64,000 nucleotides of DNA from Mycolicibacterium confluentis (lineage in GTDB: Bacteria; Actinomycetota; Actinomycetes; Mycobacteriales; Mycobacteriaceae). The notes below the pieces were generated by a model. The model worked only from the letters and a program-made list of their open reading frames with translations. It was not told the DNA's origin and did not search any database. Within the stretch, counting starts at the first letter, position 1. The number at the start of each line of letters is the position of its first letter. Position numbers and translations under genes: made by a program. The stretch is taken from positions 62,001-126,000 of the forward strand of contig NZ_AP022612.1 of assembly GCF_010729895.1 (NCBI RefSeq), read 5' to 3'. This document shows positions 1 through 10,994 of the stretch, in pieces.

Positions 1-524
1 TCCCGCTTTTGGTCGACAATCCGAAGGAGGTTGGTGCGGACCGAATCGTCAACGCACTGGCGGCCTTCCACAGATACGGCCAACCTGCCATCGTGGTCGA
101 TTTCGGGTCCTCGATCTGCGTCGATGTGGTTTCGGCGAAGGGGGAGTTCCTCGGTGGGGCCATCGCGCCCGGCGTGCAGGTGTCCTCCGATGCGGCGGCC
201 GCCAGGTCGGCGGCGCTGCGCCGGGTTGAGCTGACCCGGCCCCGGTCGGTGGTCGGCAAGAACACCGTCGAGTGCATGCAGGCCGGGGCCGTGTTCGGGT
301 TCGCGGGTCTTGTCGAAGGCGTGATCCGGCGCATCCGCGAGGACGTCGACGGGTTCGACGGCGACGACGTCGTCATCGTCGCGACCGGACACACCGCGCC
401 ACTTCTGTTGCCGGAGTTGCGGATTACGGCCCATCACGACCCGCACCTGACATTGGACGGTCTGCGGCTGGTCTTCGAGCGGAACCGGGACAACTCCCGG
501 GGCAGGCTGCGGCAGGCCCGCTGA
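1..524 (+). CDS. coaX: Type III pantothenate kinase, 3' part (5' end outside window)
   Basis: This is the C-terminal part of CoaX, which phosphorylates pantothenate in the first step of coenzyme A synthesis in the cytoplasm. The reading frame is open from the window edge (position 3) to a TGA at 522-524, about 173 codons; the M. tuberculosis protein is about 270 residues, so roughly 100 N-terminal residues are missing. The family stretch [18 protein letters not shown], a ribokinase/acetate-kinase-fold motif ([13 protein letters not shown]) and GGAIAPGVQ are visible. In M. tuberculosis coaX also lies just upstream of lysS. The TTG near position 9 is internal and is not the true start. Confidence 0.93.
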   Translation, partial: PLLVDNPKEVGADRIVNALAAFHRYGQPAIVVDFGSSICVDVVSAKGEFLGGAIAPGVQVSSDAAAARSAALRRVELTRPRSVVGKNTVECMQAGAVFGFAGLVEGVIRRIREDVDGFDGDDVVIVATGHTAPLLLPELRITAHHDPHLTLDGLRLVFERNRDNSRGRLRQAR

Positions 525-529
525 GGCTT

Positions 530-1792
530 TCAGAAGAACGTGCGGATCAACTGCACGACCCGGCGCTGCGAGTCCAGGACCGGGATCATCGGCCACTTGT
601 CGAACACCGTGCACGGATGCGAGATGCCGAACTCCAGCCACTCGCCCAGCTCGACCGACTCGTCGGCCAGCCTCAGATAGGCGTGCTGGTCGTTGAGCTT
701 GAACACCTGGGCACCCGGCAGGTCGCGAGGCTGTGGCAGATCCTGGTCGAACGAGACGTCGCGACGCCCCATCGACAGGAGGGCCAGATCGTCCTCGGGG
801 CGGGAGCTGACCTGTGCCCACACGCTCAACGCGGGCCGCAGCGCCTGCTCGGCGTCGGCGCCGGCATCCGGACGGGTCAGCGGCGACGTCCGGCGGTACA
901 GACCATCGTCATGGGTCAGGTAACACCCACTGCGCACGACCACCCGCACTGCGCGGTTCAGCGGCCAGTCGAGCGTCAGGACCTCGGCCACCAGGTCGAA
1001 GTGCGTGCTGCCGCCCGCGGTCACGACGATGTCGTCGGTCTCCACCAGGCCGGCCAGTCGCACCGTGGCCTCCCGCAGCGTGGACAGGTAGTCGAGGATG
1101 ACCGCTCGGCCGGCCGGAGACACGTCATGGCCCAGTGCGGCTTCGTAACCGGCCACGCCGACCAGGCGCAGTTGGGGCGAGGCGGCCGCCGCAGCGGCGA
1201 CGTCGTCGACCGTGTGCGGTTCGCGCGCACCGGTGCGTCCGCCGGTGGCGCCGACCTCGACGCAGACGTCCAGGGGGCGGGGCGCCCCCGCGCGTCGCAG
1301 TTCCTCAGACATCATTGCGACGCCGCGCACCGAGTCCACCCAGCACATCACCTCAAGCTCGGGGTCCGCCAGTGCCGTTGCCAGCCAACGCAGCCCGCCC
1401 GCCTCCAGGACCTGGTTCGCGATCACGAAGTTGCGCACTCCGAACGCCCGGTACACGCGCATCTGGCTGACGGTCGCGACGGTGATGGCCACCGCCCCGG
1501 CCTCGATCTGGGCAGCGGCCAACTGTGGCGCCATGTGGGTTTTGCCGTGCGGGGCCAACTCGACGCCGTGCTGCTGCAACCAGCGGCCCATGACGGCCAG
1601 GTTGTGCCGCAGTGCGTCGGCGCTGAGCACGCAGATCGACCCGAGCGGGGCCGCCTCGAACAACCCGGGGGTCTCGGCGCAGATCTCGGCCGGACTGCGC
1701 CCCGACCATGCCGCTGGGAGGCCCTTGAACCGCCAATCCACGGGCTGGTGATCGAGTGCGGTCAGCGCCGCCGCGTCGATGGTCGCGGCCAT
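530..1792 (-). CDS. PLP-dependent D-amino-acid deaminase/aldolase (DSD1 / alanine-racemase-fold family)
   Basis: The 420-residue protein has an N-terminal alanine-racemase-like TIM barrel. Its PLP lysine should be in APHGKTHMAPQ (about residues 80-90). The C-terminal domain resembles D-serine dehydratase, with NDQHAYLRL and GISHPCTVFDKW; in that family the His and the His-x-Cys-type residues bind zinc. Such enzymes deaminate D-serine or cleave D-threonine-like beta-hydroxy amino acids, and the exact substrate is not evident. The gene is convergent with coaX (5 bases between stops) and starts 42 bases from the divergent lysS. M. tuberculosis lacks an obvious counterpart at this place. ATG at 1792 is the natural start. 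Confidence 0.8.
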   Translation of the reverse strand: MAATIDAAALTALDHQPVDWRFKGLPAAWSGRSPAEICAETPGLFEAAPLGSICVLSADALRHNLAVMGRWLQQHGVELAPHGKTHMAPQLAAAQIEAGAVAITVATVSQMRVYRAFGVRNFVIANQVLEAGGLRWLATALADPELEVMCWVDSVRGVAMMSEELRRAGAPRPLDVCVEVGATGGRTGAREPHTVDDVAAAAAASPQLRLVGVAGYEAALGHDVSPAGRAVILDYLSTLREATVRLAGLVETDDIVVTAGGSTHFDLVAEVLTLDWPLNRAVRVVVRSGCYLTHDDGLYRRTSPLTRPDAGADAEQALRPALSVWAQVSSRPEDDLALLSMGRRDVSFDQDLPQPRDLPGAQVFKLNDQHAYLRLADESVELGEWLEFGISHPCTVFDKWPMIPVLDSQRRVVQLIRTFF

Positions 1793-1834
1793 TGATTCAA
1801 TCTAATCGGGCCTCGTCATTTAGGCTGGCCCGAC

Positions 1835-3355
1835 GTGAGTGAGGCCGACCTTCCCGAACAGTTCCGCATCCGGCAGGCAAAGAGAGACCGCCTGCTGGCT
1901 CAAGGCCGTGATCCCTACCCCGTTGTGGTGCCGCGCACACACACGCTGGCAGAGGTTCGCGACGCCCATCCGGACCTGCCCGCGGACACCCAGACCGGTG
2001 AGGTCGTCGGGGTGGCCGGGCGGGTGGTCTTCTCCCGGAACTCGGGCAAACTCTGCTTTGCGACCCTGCAGGACGGCGACGGCACCCAACTTCAGGCGAT
2101 GATCAGCCTCGCGGGCGTCGGCCAGGAGTCGCTGGACGCCTGGAAGGCCGACGTCGACCTCGGAGACATCGTGTTCGTCCACGGCGAAGTGATCAGTTCG
2201 CGTCGCGGTGAACTCTCGGTGCTCGCGGACTCGTGGCAGATGGCCGCCAAGGCCCTGCGCCCGCTGCCGGTCGCGCACAAGGAGATGAGCGAGGAGTCGC
2301 GGGTTCGGCAACGCTATGTGGATCTGATCGTGCGCCCCCAGGCCCGCGACGTCGCACGGCAGCGCATTGCGGTGGTCCGCGCGCTCCGCTCGGCATTGGA
2401 GCGCCGGGAATTCCTCGAAGTCGAGACTCCGATGCTGCAGACTCAGGCCGGCGGTGCCGCGGCGCGGCCCTTCGTGACACATTCCAATGCCCTCGACACC
2501 GATCTCTACCTGCGCATCGCCCCGGAACTGTTCCTGAAACGGTGTGTCGTCGGCGGGTTGGACAGGGTCTTCGAGTTGAATCGCAACTTCAGAAACGAAG
2601 GCGCGGATTCAACGCATTCTCCGGAATTCTCGATGCTGGAGACTTACCAGGCGTATGGCGACTACAACGATTCCGCGTTGGTCACCCGTGAAGTTATTCA
2701 AGAAGTCGCCGATGAGGCGATAGGCACACGGCAGGTGCCACTGCCGGATGGATCACTCTACGACCTCGACGGCGAATGGCAGTCGTTGGAAATGTATCCG
2801 TCTTTGTCGGAGGCCCTGGGCGAGGAGATCACCCCGGACACCTCCGCGCAGCGGTTGTGGGACATTGCGGGCCGGCTTGAGCTCGAAATCCCCAAGGACC
2901 GGGGCTTCGGGCACGGCAAGCTGGTCGAGGAACTCTGGGAGCACCTGGTCGGCGACAAGTTGTGGGCGCCCACGTTCGTCAAGGACTTCCCGGTCGAGAC
3001 AACGCCGTTGACTCGTCAGCACCGCAGCATCAACGGTGTGACGGAGAAGTGGGACCTCTACGTCCGCGGGTTCGAGCTGGCCACCGGATACTCCGAGTTG
3101 ATCGATCCCGTCGTGCAACGGGAACGGTTCGCTGCCCAGGCTCTCGCCGCCGCGGCCGGAGACGACGAGGCGATGGAACTCGACGAGGATTTCCTCGCGG
3201 CCATGGAATATGGGATGCCGCCGACCACTGGAACGGGAATGGGAGTGGACCGGTTGTTGATGGCACTGACTGGGTTGTCAATTCGCGAGACCGTTTTGTT
3301 TCCGATTGTCAAGCGCGCCAGATTGTCGACGGGAGAGTCCACGGATCCGTCGTGA
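1835..3355 (+). CDS. lysS: Lysyl-tRNA synthetase (class II)
   Basis: LysS charges tRNA-Lys with lysine. The 506-residue product has the usual length. An OB-fold anticodon-binding domain (about residues 50-150, with [21 protein letters not shown]) is followed by the class II catalytic core. Motif 1 is in [18 protein letters not shown], motif 2 in [11 protein letters not shown], and motif 3 is [15 protein letters not shown] close to the C terminus. The GTG at 1835 gives the family N terminus ([19 protein letters not shown]). The gene is followed by lsr2 after 110 bases, as in other mycobacteria. This is a housekeeping gene with no unusual feature. Confidence 0.97.
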   Translation: MSEADLPEQFRIRQAKRDRLLAQGRDPYPVVVPRTHTLAEVRDAHPDLPADTQTGEVVGVAGRVVFSRNSGKLCFATLQDGDGTQLQAMISLAGVGQESLDAWKADVDLGDIVFVHGEVISSRRGELSVLADSWQMAAKALRPLPVAHKEMSEESRVRQRYVDLIVRPQARDVARQRIAVVRALRSALERREFLEVETPMLQTQAGGAAARPFVTHSNALDTDLYLRIAPELFLKRCVVGGLDRVFELNRNFRNEGADSTHSPEFSMLETYQAYGDYNDSALVTREVIQEVADEAIGTRQVPLPDGSLYDLDGEWQSLEMYPSLSEALGEEITPDTSAQRLWDIAGRLELEIPKDRGFGHGKLVEELWEHLVGDKLWAPTFVKDFPVETTPLTRQHRSINGVTEKWDLYVRGFELATGYSELIDPVVQRERFAAQALAAAAGDDEAMELDEDFLAAMEYGMPPTTGTGMGVDRLLMALTGLSIRETVLFPIVKRARLSTGESTDPS

Positions 3356-3465
3356 CCTGCGCGTTGTTGAACGCAAGGGGCTCGTGTGGCACATTGGTAA
3401 GCGGTGGGTCGGTTGCATACCGCAATTAACCCGAAATTCGCGTTTCCAGAAGGGTCGTTCAACTC

Positions 3466-3804
3466 ATGGCGAGGAAAGTTACCGTCACCCTGGTCGATGA
3501 TTTCGATGGTGAGGGTTCCGCTGATGAAACTGTTGAATTCGGGCTTGACGGCGTGACGTATGAGATCGACCTTTCGACCAAGAACGCTGCGAAATTGCGT
3601 GCTGATCTGAAGAAGTGGGTCGAGGCCAGCCGCCGGGTCGGCGGTCGCCGCCGTGGCCGCGCCAGCACGGGCCGCGGACGCGGCGCCATCGACCGCGAGC
3701 AGAGTGCGGCGATCCGTGAGTGGGCCCGTAAGAACGGTCACAACGTGTCGACTCGCGGACGCATCCCCGCCGACGTCATCGAGGCGTTCCACGCGGCCAC
3801 CTGA
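3466..3804 (+). CDS. lsr2: Nucleoid-associated protein Lsr2
   Basis: Lsr2 is the mycobacterial H-NS analogue: it binds AT-rich minor grooves, bridges DNA and silences horizontally acquired genes. The 112-residue protein has the N-terminal oligomerisation domain ([21 protein letters not shown]) and a basic linker ([18 protein letters not shown]). The C-terminal DNA-binding domain holds the AT-hook-like RGR ([14 protein letters not shown]). It lies between lysS and clpC1 as in M. tuberculosis. Start ATG 3466 gives the exact family N terminus MARKVTVTL. Confidence 0.98.
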   Translation: MARKVTVTLVDDFDGEGSADETVEFGLDGVTYEIDLSTKNAAKLRADLKKWVEASRRVGGRRRGRASTGRGRGAIDREQSAAIREWARKNGHNVSTRGRIPADVIEAFHAAT

Positions 3805-3831
3805 GCCGCTTTCGGCCCTCCCGGTCCGGCT

Positions 3832-3846
3832 TTCGCTAGAGGCGAA
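3832..3846. promoter_or_regulatory. ClgR-type operator upstream of clpC1
   Basis: The perfect inverted repeat TTCGCTAGAGGCGAA lies 202 bases before the clpC1 start. It fits the actinobacterial ClgR recognition pattern TTCGC-N5-GCGAA. ClgR activates Clp protease genes, including clpC1, in corynebacteria and mycobacteria. The match is seen directly; binding is inferred. Confidence 0.7.
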
Positions 3847-4048
3847 CTGAACAGGAAACGAATCCGTAGTTCCCGGCGTTGCTCTTATGCACTGCAGTTA
3901 TCGCGAGTTCGGCTCGTGCCGGTCCGCGGTGGACCGGGCACCAAGGTAAAGCACCTCGGACCGTCGCCCACTACAGTGGAATGACAGGCAATGTGCTCTG
4001 CCCAGGCGAGAGTGCGGTTGCCCTATCAAGGAGAGCAGGTAACCACGG

Positions 4049-6598
<2,550 letters not shown>

Positions 6599-6610
6599 CG
6601 GATCGCTGAC

Positions 6611-6649
6611 CGAACGGGCGGCCACCCTTCACGGGTGGTCGCCCGTTCG
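6611..6649. terminator. Strong hairpin terminator after clpC1
   Basis: A 17-base-pair stem (left arm starts CGAACGGGCGGCCACCC, one G-T pair) closes a five-base loop TTCAC. No U-rich tail follows, as is common in mycobacteria. It separates clpC1 from the riboswitch-controlled unit. Confidence 0.85.
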
Positions 6650-6699
6650 CGCGTTGGTGACGAAACACAGGTTGCGGTGCGACGGCGGGAACGACCAGC

Positions 6700-6800
6700 T
6701 TAAGATGCTCGGTGTAACCGACGGGCCGAGGAATCTGGTGAGAGTCCAGAACGGTCGCGCCACTGTCCACAGTCAGACCCTAAGTCCGTCACCCCCACCG
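6700..6800 (+). promoter_or_regulatory. Cobalamin (AdoCbl) riboswitch upstream of cbtBA
   Basis: The leader carries the conserved B12-box core of cobalamin riboswitches: GGTGAGAGTCC, then ACGGTCGCGCCACTGT, then AGTCAGACC. The upstream helix region GGTGTAACCGACGGG completes the paired framework. It ends about 30 bases before the cbtB start, where cobalamin binding is expected to reduce expression. Borders are approximate. Riboswitch control of CbtAB cobalt transporters is established in other bacteria. Confidence 0.88.
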
Positions 6801-6832
6801 AACCGGGACGCGAGATCCCCGAAAGGAACGCC

Positions 6833-7048
6833 ATGACCTATCCACAGACGTCCAAGACTCGGGCCGGCGCCATCGACCTCTCGGCCACCAAGGCCGCCGT
6901 GTGGTTGACCGCGACGGTCCTGCTGGCTCTGCTGGCTATCTACTTCGTGGGCATGGACCAGGGGGCCACTTCGGTCTTCGGCAACAACACCTACGTGCAT
7001 GAGTTCGTGCACGACGCCCGGCACCTTCTCGGCTTCCCCTGCCACTGA
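6833..7048 (+). CDS. cbtB: Cobalt transporter subunit CbtB
   Basis: CbtB is the small partner of the CbtA cobalt importer. The 71-residue protein has one transmembrane segment (about residues 21-42, AAVWLTATVLLALLAIYFV). A His-rich C terminus (YVHEFVHDARHLLGFPCH) probably binds the metal. A GAAAGGA ribosome site precedes ATG 6833. The cobalamin riboswitch lies directly upstream and cbtA follows after 29 bases, so cobalt uptake should be turned down when B12 is sufficient. Confidence 0.92.
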   Translation: MTYPQTSKTRAGAIDLSATKAAVWLTATVLLALLAIYFVGMDQGATSVFGNNTYVHEFVHDARHLLGFPCH

Positions 7049-7077
7049 TACGGGCAGCGGACAGGAGCCAATCGAAT

Positions 7078-7872
7078 ATGGAAAAGCACGTCATCTGGCG
7101 CGGCATTCTGGCCGGCGCCCTTGCCGGTGTGCTCGCATTCATCTGGTCGTGGGTGTTCATCGAACCCGTGATCGATAGGGCCATCGATTTTGAAGACGGT
7201 GTGGGCGCCGCGCATGAGGCGCTTGAGCATGCGCACGAACACGGTCACTCGCACGCCGAAGGTGGATTCGAGATCACCCGTACCGTGCAGTCGACCGTCG
7301 GGTTGGGCTTCGGTCTCCTGGCGTTCGGCGTCGCAATGGGTGCACTCTTGGCCGTCGTGTTCTGCGTGGTCTACAACCGCACCAACATGTCGGCTCGCGC
7401 GTTGGCCGCGCTGACAGCGGGCGGCATGCTGGTGTCGCTGTGGATTGTGCCGTCGTTGAAGTACCCGCCGAACCCGCCGGCCGTCAGCGCCGACGAGACC
7501 CTCAATCAGCGCACGCTGCTCTACGTGCTGATCGTGGGAGTATCGATCGCTCTGATGGTCGCCGCGGTGTTCTTCGGAAGGCGGTTGGCGCCCAAGCTGG
7601 GCACCTGGAACGCGGCCCTGGCCGCGGCCGGCGCATACATCGTGGCGGTGGCCGTGGTGTACCTCGTGCTCCCGGCCGTCGACGAGACCCCCGGGCCGTT
7701 GCTTGACGAGTCGGGCGCCATCGTGTTCCCGGGCTTCCCCGCTGACGACCTCTACGAGTTCCGGCTGTATTCGCTGGGCGCGCAGGTGGTTCTGTGGGCG
7801 ACGATCGGGCTGGTGTTCGGGGTCCTGGTGTCCCGACTGCTCGAGAATAAGCGCGAGTCAGTCTCTGCGTGA
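7078..7872 (+). CDS. cbtA: Cobalt transporter subunit CbtA
   Basis: This 264-residue polytopic membrane protein is the main subunit of the riboswitch-controlled cobalt importer. Transmembrane segments start at about residues 8, 75, 103, 146, 180 and 230. After the first segment comes a His-rich loop (HEALEHAHEHGHSHAEGG), a likely cobalt-binding site. The cofactor made from the cobalt would serve B12-dependent enzymes. The next gene overlaps it by four bases (GTGA), so the three genes form one transcription unit. Confidence 0.92.
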   Translation: MEKHVIWRGILAGALAGVLAFIWSWVFIEPVIDRAIDFEDGVGAAHEALEHAHEHGHSHAEGGFEITRTVQSTVGLGFGLLAFGVAMGALLAVVFCVVYNRTNMSARALAALTAGGMLVSLWIVPSLKYPPNPPAVSADETLNQRTLLYVLIVGVSIALMVAAVFFGRRLAPKLGTWNAALAAAGAYIVAVAVVYLVLPAVDETPGPLLDESGAIVFPGFPADDLYEFRLYSLGAQVVLWATIGLVFGVLVSRLLENKRESVSA

Positions 7873-8408
7873 GTGAAGTCGTCCGGCTGACACTGGTGTC
7901 GCATGCGATGACCGATGCCATGTCAGCCGGACGGTTTCCCACTGACGAACCACTGAGTGAACTCGGCAGCCGTCAGCTCTTCGACGTTGTTGTCGAGTCC
8001 CAGACCGCGCTCTGCGGCCCCGAGGTGCGTGCCCGGCAGACGGCTGCGGCACTGGGCTTGACCGCCACCCCCGAGCCTGGGCTCGCCGATCTCGACGTCG
8101 GCGCGTGGGCCGGATCGGCACTGGATGCGATCGACCCCGGTCAGCTGGCCGCCTGGTTGACCGATTCCTCCGCGTCGCCGCACGGCGGCGAGTCGATCGT
8201 CGCGCTCGTGCAGCGGGTCGGCCGCTGGATGGACTCGCTGGCGCCGACGCCGTCGAGGCTGGTGGCCGTCACGCATCCGGCGGTGATCCGGGCCGCGATC
8301 CTGATCGCGCTCGACGCGCCGCCGAAGTCCTTCTGGCGCATCGACATCGCGCCGGCGTCGCGGACTGTGCTGCACCGCCGCGGCCCCGGTTGGACGCTGC
8401 GCCTCTAG
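7869..8408 (+). CDS. Histidine phosphatase superfamily protein, third gene of the cbtBA operon
   Basis: The 179-residue protein has the phosphoglycerate-mutase/SixA-type fold. The N-terminal catalytic histidine is in LTLVSHAMTDA, where most members have RHG, so the flanking Arg and Gly are replaced by Ser and Ala. The later conserved pieces CGPEVRARQTA and AVTHPAVIRAA (second His) are present. GTG 7869 overlaps the cbtA stop. Its place under the riboswitch suggests a role in cobalamin metabolism, perhaps like the alpha-ribazole phosphatase CobC, but the atypical motif makes both substrate and activity uncertain. Confidence 0.8.
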   Translation: MSEVVRLTLVSHAMTDAMSAGRFPTDEPLSELGSRQLFDVVVESQTALCGPEVRARQTAAALGLTATPEPGLADLDVGAWAGSALDAIDPGQLAAWLTDSSASPHGGESIVALVQRVGRWMDSLAPTPSRLVAVTHPAVIRAAILIALDAPPKSFWRIDIAPASRTVLHRRGPGWTLRL

Positions 8409-8540
8409 CCCTTCCCCGCGGCGCGCTGGGGTCCCCTTCCCCGCGAGCGCGCTGGGGTCCCCTTCCCCGCGAGCGGGCGCGTTGGTACGCCGACACGCCG
8501 CCGCAGCCGTACAAAGTGGGCCGCTCGTGGGCACCGAAGT
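8409..8540. repeat. Intergenic repeat: tandem units plus a shared 3' half
   Basis: After the phosphatase stop, a unit of about 25 bases containing CGCTGGGGTCCCCTTCCCCG is repeated two to three times with small changes (8409-8483). It is followed by a stretch with GTACGC, GTACAA and GGCCGCTCGTGGGC. The same elements in the same order recur at 56340-56437. The element lies between the convergent ends of two operons. Confidence 0.6.
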
Positions 8541-8563
8541 GGACGCTCGCCGACGGGAAGTGG

Positions 8564-9925
8564 TCAGCCCACAGGGATCAGGTCGAACATCTGCTTGATG
8601 ATCGACATCAGGTATCCACCAGTCTGGTTGCTGTGGAAGCGATCCCAGTTGGTCTGCAGGCTCAGCACCCACGGCTGGCCGGTGCGGTCGACGGCATACC
8701 AGCTGAAGGTCAGCTCGCCCGGCAGGTTGCCGGCCTTGGCGCCGATGTACGGCCACTTCTGCCGGTCCAGGTCGATGCCCGGAATCTCGGACATGATGTC
8801 CTTCACCGGAGCAGCCGCGCCCGTGGCGCCGGTCTGGAGTGCGGCGTGCACACGACAAATGTCCTCGGCGCTGCCGTACCACTCGGCGCCATACGCCGAC
8901 GCCGGCTCGTGTGAGCGCAGCGGGTCGGGTTCATACGGCCGAGCCTTGGTCTCGCGCAACAGTTCCGCTCGCGCCTGCGGGCTGCCGTTCTTCCACTTGT
9001 CCCGCAGATCCGGCTCACCCCAGCCGATCGAGAACAGCTCGTGCATGGTCGGGAACGGGGTCATGCTGCCCGGATCGTGATGACCCGCGTCGGCCAGCGC
9101 CTGCTCGACGGCACGGGTGCCGACGTGATTGATGAGCAGATCGGTGGCCATGTTGTCGCTGTTGGCGATCATCTTGCCTGCGGCCGTCCGCACCGAGATC
9201 CTGCTGCCCTCGGGCATGGTGTCGAACGCCGAGGAGCCGACGGTCTTACCCTCCTCGGTGATGGTCAGCTCGTCGTCCCAGGAGACCTCGCCCGCGCGAA
9301 CGGACTCGGCCACCGCGTAGAGCACGTAAAGCTTGAAGATCGAGGCCAGCGGCAGGGAGGCCGCGGTATTGCTGCCCGCCAACTGCTCGCACTGGCCGTC
9401 GACGATCTTGGAGACCCGGTACGAGTACCGCGCACCCGAGGTCTTCAACGCCGCGTCGACGTCGGCCCAAGTCCGGATCTGCGGAGTCTGGGTGGTGACG
9501 ATGAACTTGTCCACCAGCGTCGAGTCGGAGGTGTGCAGTTCGATCTGCTGTTTGGCGCCGTAGGACGTGATGACGTGCAGTGTTGCGGTGCCCGCGCCGA
9601 CGTCGACGCCCGTCAGCGTGTACGGCCGCTCCCACCACATGCCGTCCATCACGTGCGCGACGTAGTCGACGGCGTCCGGCACGGCAAGGGTCTTCACCCC
9701 GGGAGTCCCGATTGGCCAGTCGGAGTTCAGCATGTCCATCACCTGTTTGGCGCGGACACCCTGGGGTGTGTTGGTGGTGATGTGCACACCGGAGTTGCCG
9801 GCATGCGCCGTCGGCGTGTCAGCGGGCGCGCAGCTACCGACGACGGGGACAACCAGAACGGCACCAAGGGTCAGTGCCGCAGCCGTTCTAACTCTTCGCG
9901 TCAGGCCCTGCAACGTCCAACACAA
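8564..9925 (-). CDS. lpqF: Lipoprotein LpqF, class A beta-lactamase-fold
   Basis: This is the homologue of the M. tuberculosis lipoprotein LpqF (Rv3593). A signal peptide ends in a lipobox VVGSC (Cys about 32), so the protein should be anchored on the outer face of the membrane. The C-terminal half has a serine beta-lactamase/transpeptidase fold: ASIFK (SxxK), NSDN (SxN) and GAKAG in place of the usual KTG. The natural substrate is not established and may be peptidoglycan-related. It overlaps the end of mhuD by 38 bases on the same strand. The true start may be a TTG or CTG a few codons downstream. Confidence 0.85.
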   Translation of the reverse strand: MCWTLQGLTRRVRTAAALTLGAVLVVPVVGSCAPADTPTAHAGNSGVHITTNTPQGVRAKQVMDMLNSDWPIGTPGVKTLAVPDAVDYVAHVMDGMWWERPYTLTGVDVGAGTATLHVITSYGAKQQIELHTSDSTLVDKFIVTTQTPQIRTWADVDAALKTSGARYSYRVSKIVDGQCEQLAGSNTAASLPLASIFKLYVLYAVAESVRAGEVSWDDELTITEEGKTVGSSAFDTMPEGSRISVRTAAGKMIANSDNMATDLLINHVGTRAVEQALADAGHHDPGSMTPFPTMHELFSIGWGEPDLRDKWKNGSPQARAELLRETKARPYEPDPLRSHEPASAYGAEWYGSAEDICRVHAALQTGATGAAAPVKDIMSEIPGIDLDRQKWPYIGAKAGNLPGELTFSWYAVDRTGQPWVLSLQTNWDRFHSNQTGGYLMSIIKQMFDLIPVG

Positions 9926-10205
9926 CCTCGAACTCGAGCAGCGATGCGCCGGTGGCCACGGGATTGGCGGCCTGACCCTTGTGCGCCTCGATGGCCGGTC
10001 CAGTGGCCCAGGCCTGGAAGGCCTCGTCGGACTCCCACTGCGTCACGACGAAATAGCGGGTCTCGCCATTCACCGGGCGCAGCAGCTGAAACCCGAGGAA
10101 GCCGGGCTGATTGTCGACGGCGTGTGCGCGGTGCGCGAACCGCTTCTCCAGCTCCGGACCTGCGTCGGCGGGAACTTCGATTGCATTGATCTTCACCACA
10201 GCCAT
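9888..10205 (-). CDS. mhuD: Heme-degrading monooxygenase MhuD
   Basis: MhuD is the IsdG-type enzyme that opens heme to mycobilin and releases iron without CO. The 105 residues match the M. tuberculosis length. Its key residues are all present: Asn7 (VVKINAIE), Trp66 (FQAWATG) and the heme ligand His75 (IEAHKGQ). It is a ferredoxin-like ABM fold acting as a dimer in the cytoplasm. Downstream lpqF overlaps its end, so the two are co-transcribed. The start is 21 bases from the divergent hydrolase gene. Confidence 0.96.
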   Translation of the reverse strand: MAVVKINAIEVPADAGPELEKRFAHRAHAVDNQPGFLGFQLLRPVNGETRYFVVTQWESDEAFQAWATGPAIEAHKGQAANPVATGASLLEFEVVLDVAGPDAKS

Positions 10206-10226
10206 GGGGTTAGGCTACCGGTTCTC

Positions 10227-10991
10227 ATGTCGAGTGATCCTTTGACGTACCGAGGCGGGCGGGGCATCCCGTTGGTGCTGGTGCACGGATTGATGGGTCG
10301 TGGCAGCACGTGGTCGCGACAGTTGCCGTGGCTGACGCAGATGGGTGCGGTCTACACCTACGACGCGCCCTGGCACCGCGGACGCGACGTGCTCGACCCG
10401 CACCCGATCAGCACCGAGCGGTTCGTGGCCGACCTTGGAGAGGCGATCGAGCGATTCGGGCGTCCCGTCCCGTTGGTCGCGCACTCGATGGGTGGCCTGC
10501 ATTCGTGGTGCCTGGCCGCTGAGCGGCCCGAACTGGTGGCCTCGGTGGTGGTCGAGGACATGGCGCCGGACTTCCGGGGCCGCACCACGGGTCCGTGGGA
10601 GCCGTGGGTGCACGCTCTGCCCGTCGAGTTCCCCAGCGCACAGGCGGTCTTCGACGCCTTCGGTCCGGTGGCCGGCCAGTACTTCCTCGACGCCTTCGAC
10701 CGCACTCCGACCGGATGGCGCCTCCACGGACTCCCCGAGAAGTGGGTGGAGATCGCCGCGGAATGGGGCACCCGCGACTACTGGGAGCAGTGGCGCGCGG
10801 TCCAGGTGCCCGCGCTGCTCATCGAGGCCGGTGACTCGGTCGCACCGCCCGGGCAGATGGCCCGGATGCACGATATCGGGATCAACTCCACCTACGTCCG
10901 CGTGCCCGGCGCGGGGCATCTGGTGCACGACGACGCGCCCGATGCGTATCGAGTCGCGGTCCAGGAGTTCCTGAAGTCCCCGACGGGCTAG
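10227..10991 (+). CDS. Alpha/beta hydrolase (Rv3591c-like)
   Basis: The 254-residue alpha/beta-hydrolase-fold protein has the oxyanion segment LVHGLMGRGSTW and the nucleophile elbow AHSMGGLHSW. The acid is in LIEAGDSVAPPG and the catalytic His in PGAGHLVHDD. M. tuberculosis has a hydrolase at the same place (Rv3591c) beside mhuD. The substrate is unknown. I chose ATG 10227 because the upstream part of the open frame lies inside mhuD. It shares a very short divergent promoter region with mhuD. Confidence 0.85.
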   Translation: MSSDPLTYRGGRGIPLVLVHGLMGRGSTWSRQLPWLTQMGAVYTYDAPWHRGRDVLDPHPISTERFVADLGEAIERFGRPVPLVAHSMGGLHSWCLAAERPELVASVVVEDMAPDFRGRTTGPWEPWVHALPVEFPSAQAVFDAFGPVAGQYFLDAFDRTPTGWRLHGLPEKWVEIAAEWGTRDYWEQWRAVQVPALLIEAGDSVAPPGQMARMHDIGINSTYVRVPGAGHLVHDDAPDAYRVAVQEFLKSPTG

Positions 10992-10994
10992 CGG

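Noticed and set aside
272..1795. A 507-codon plus-strand open frame covering the D-amino-acid enzyme gene
   Set aside because: It is antisense to a protein with clear PLP motifs and has an Arg/Gln/His-rich shadow composition.
8409..8483. Tandem repeats considered as a CRISPR array
   Set aside because: The units are contiguous without unique spacers and no cas gene is near.
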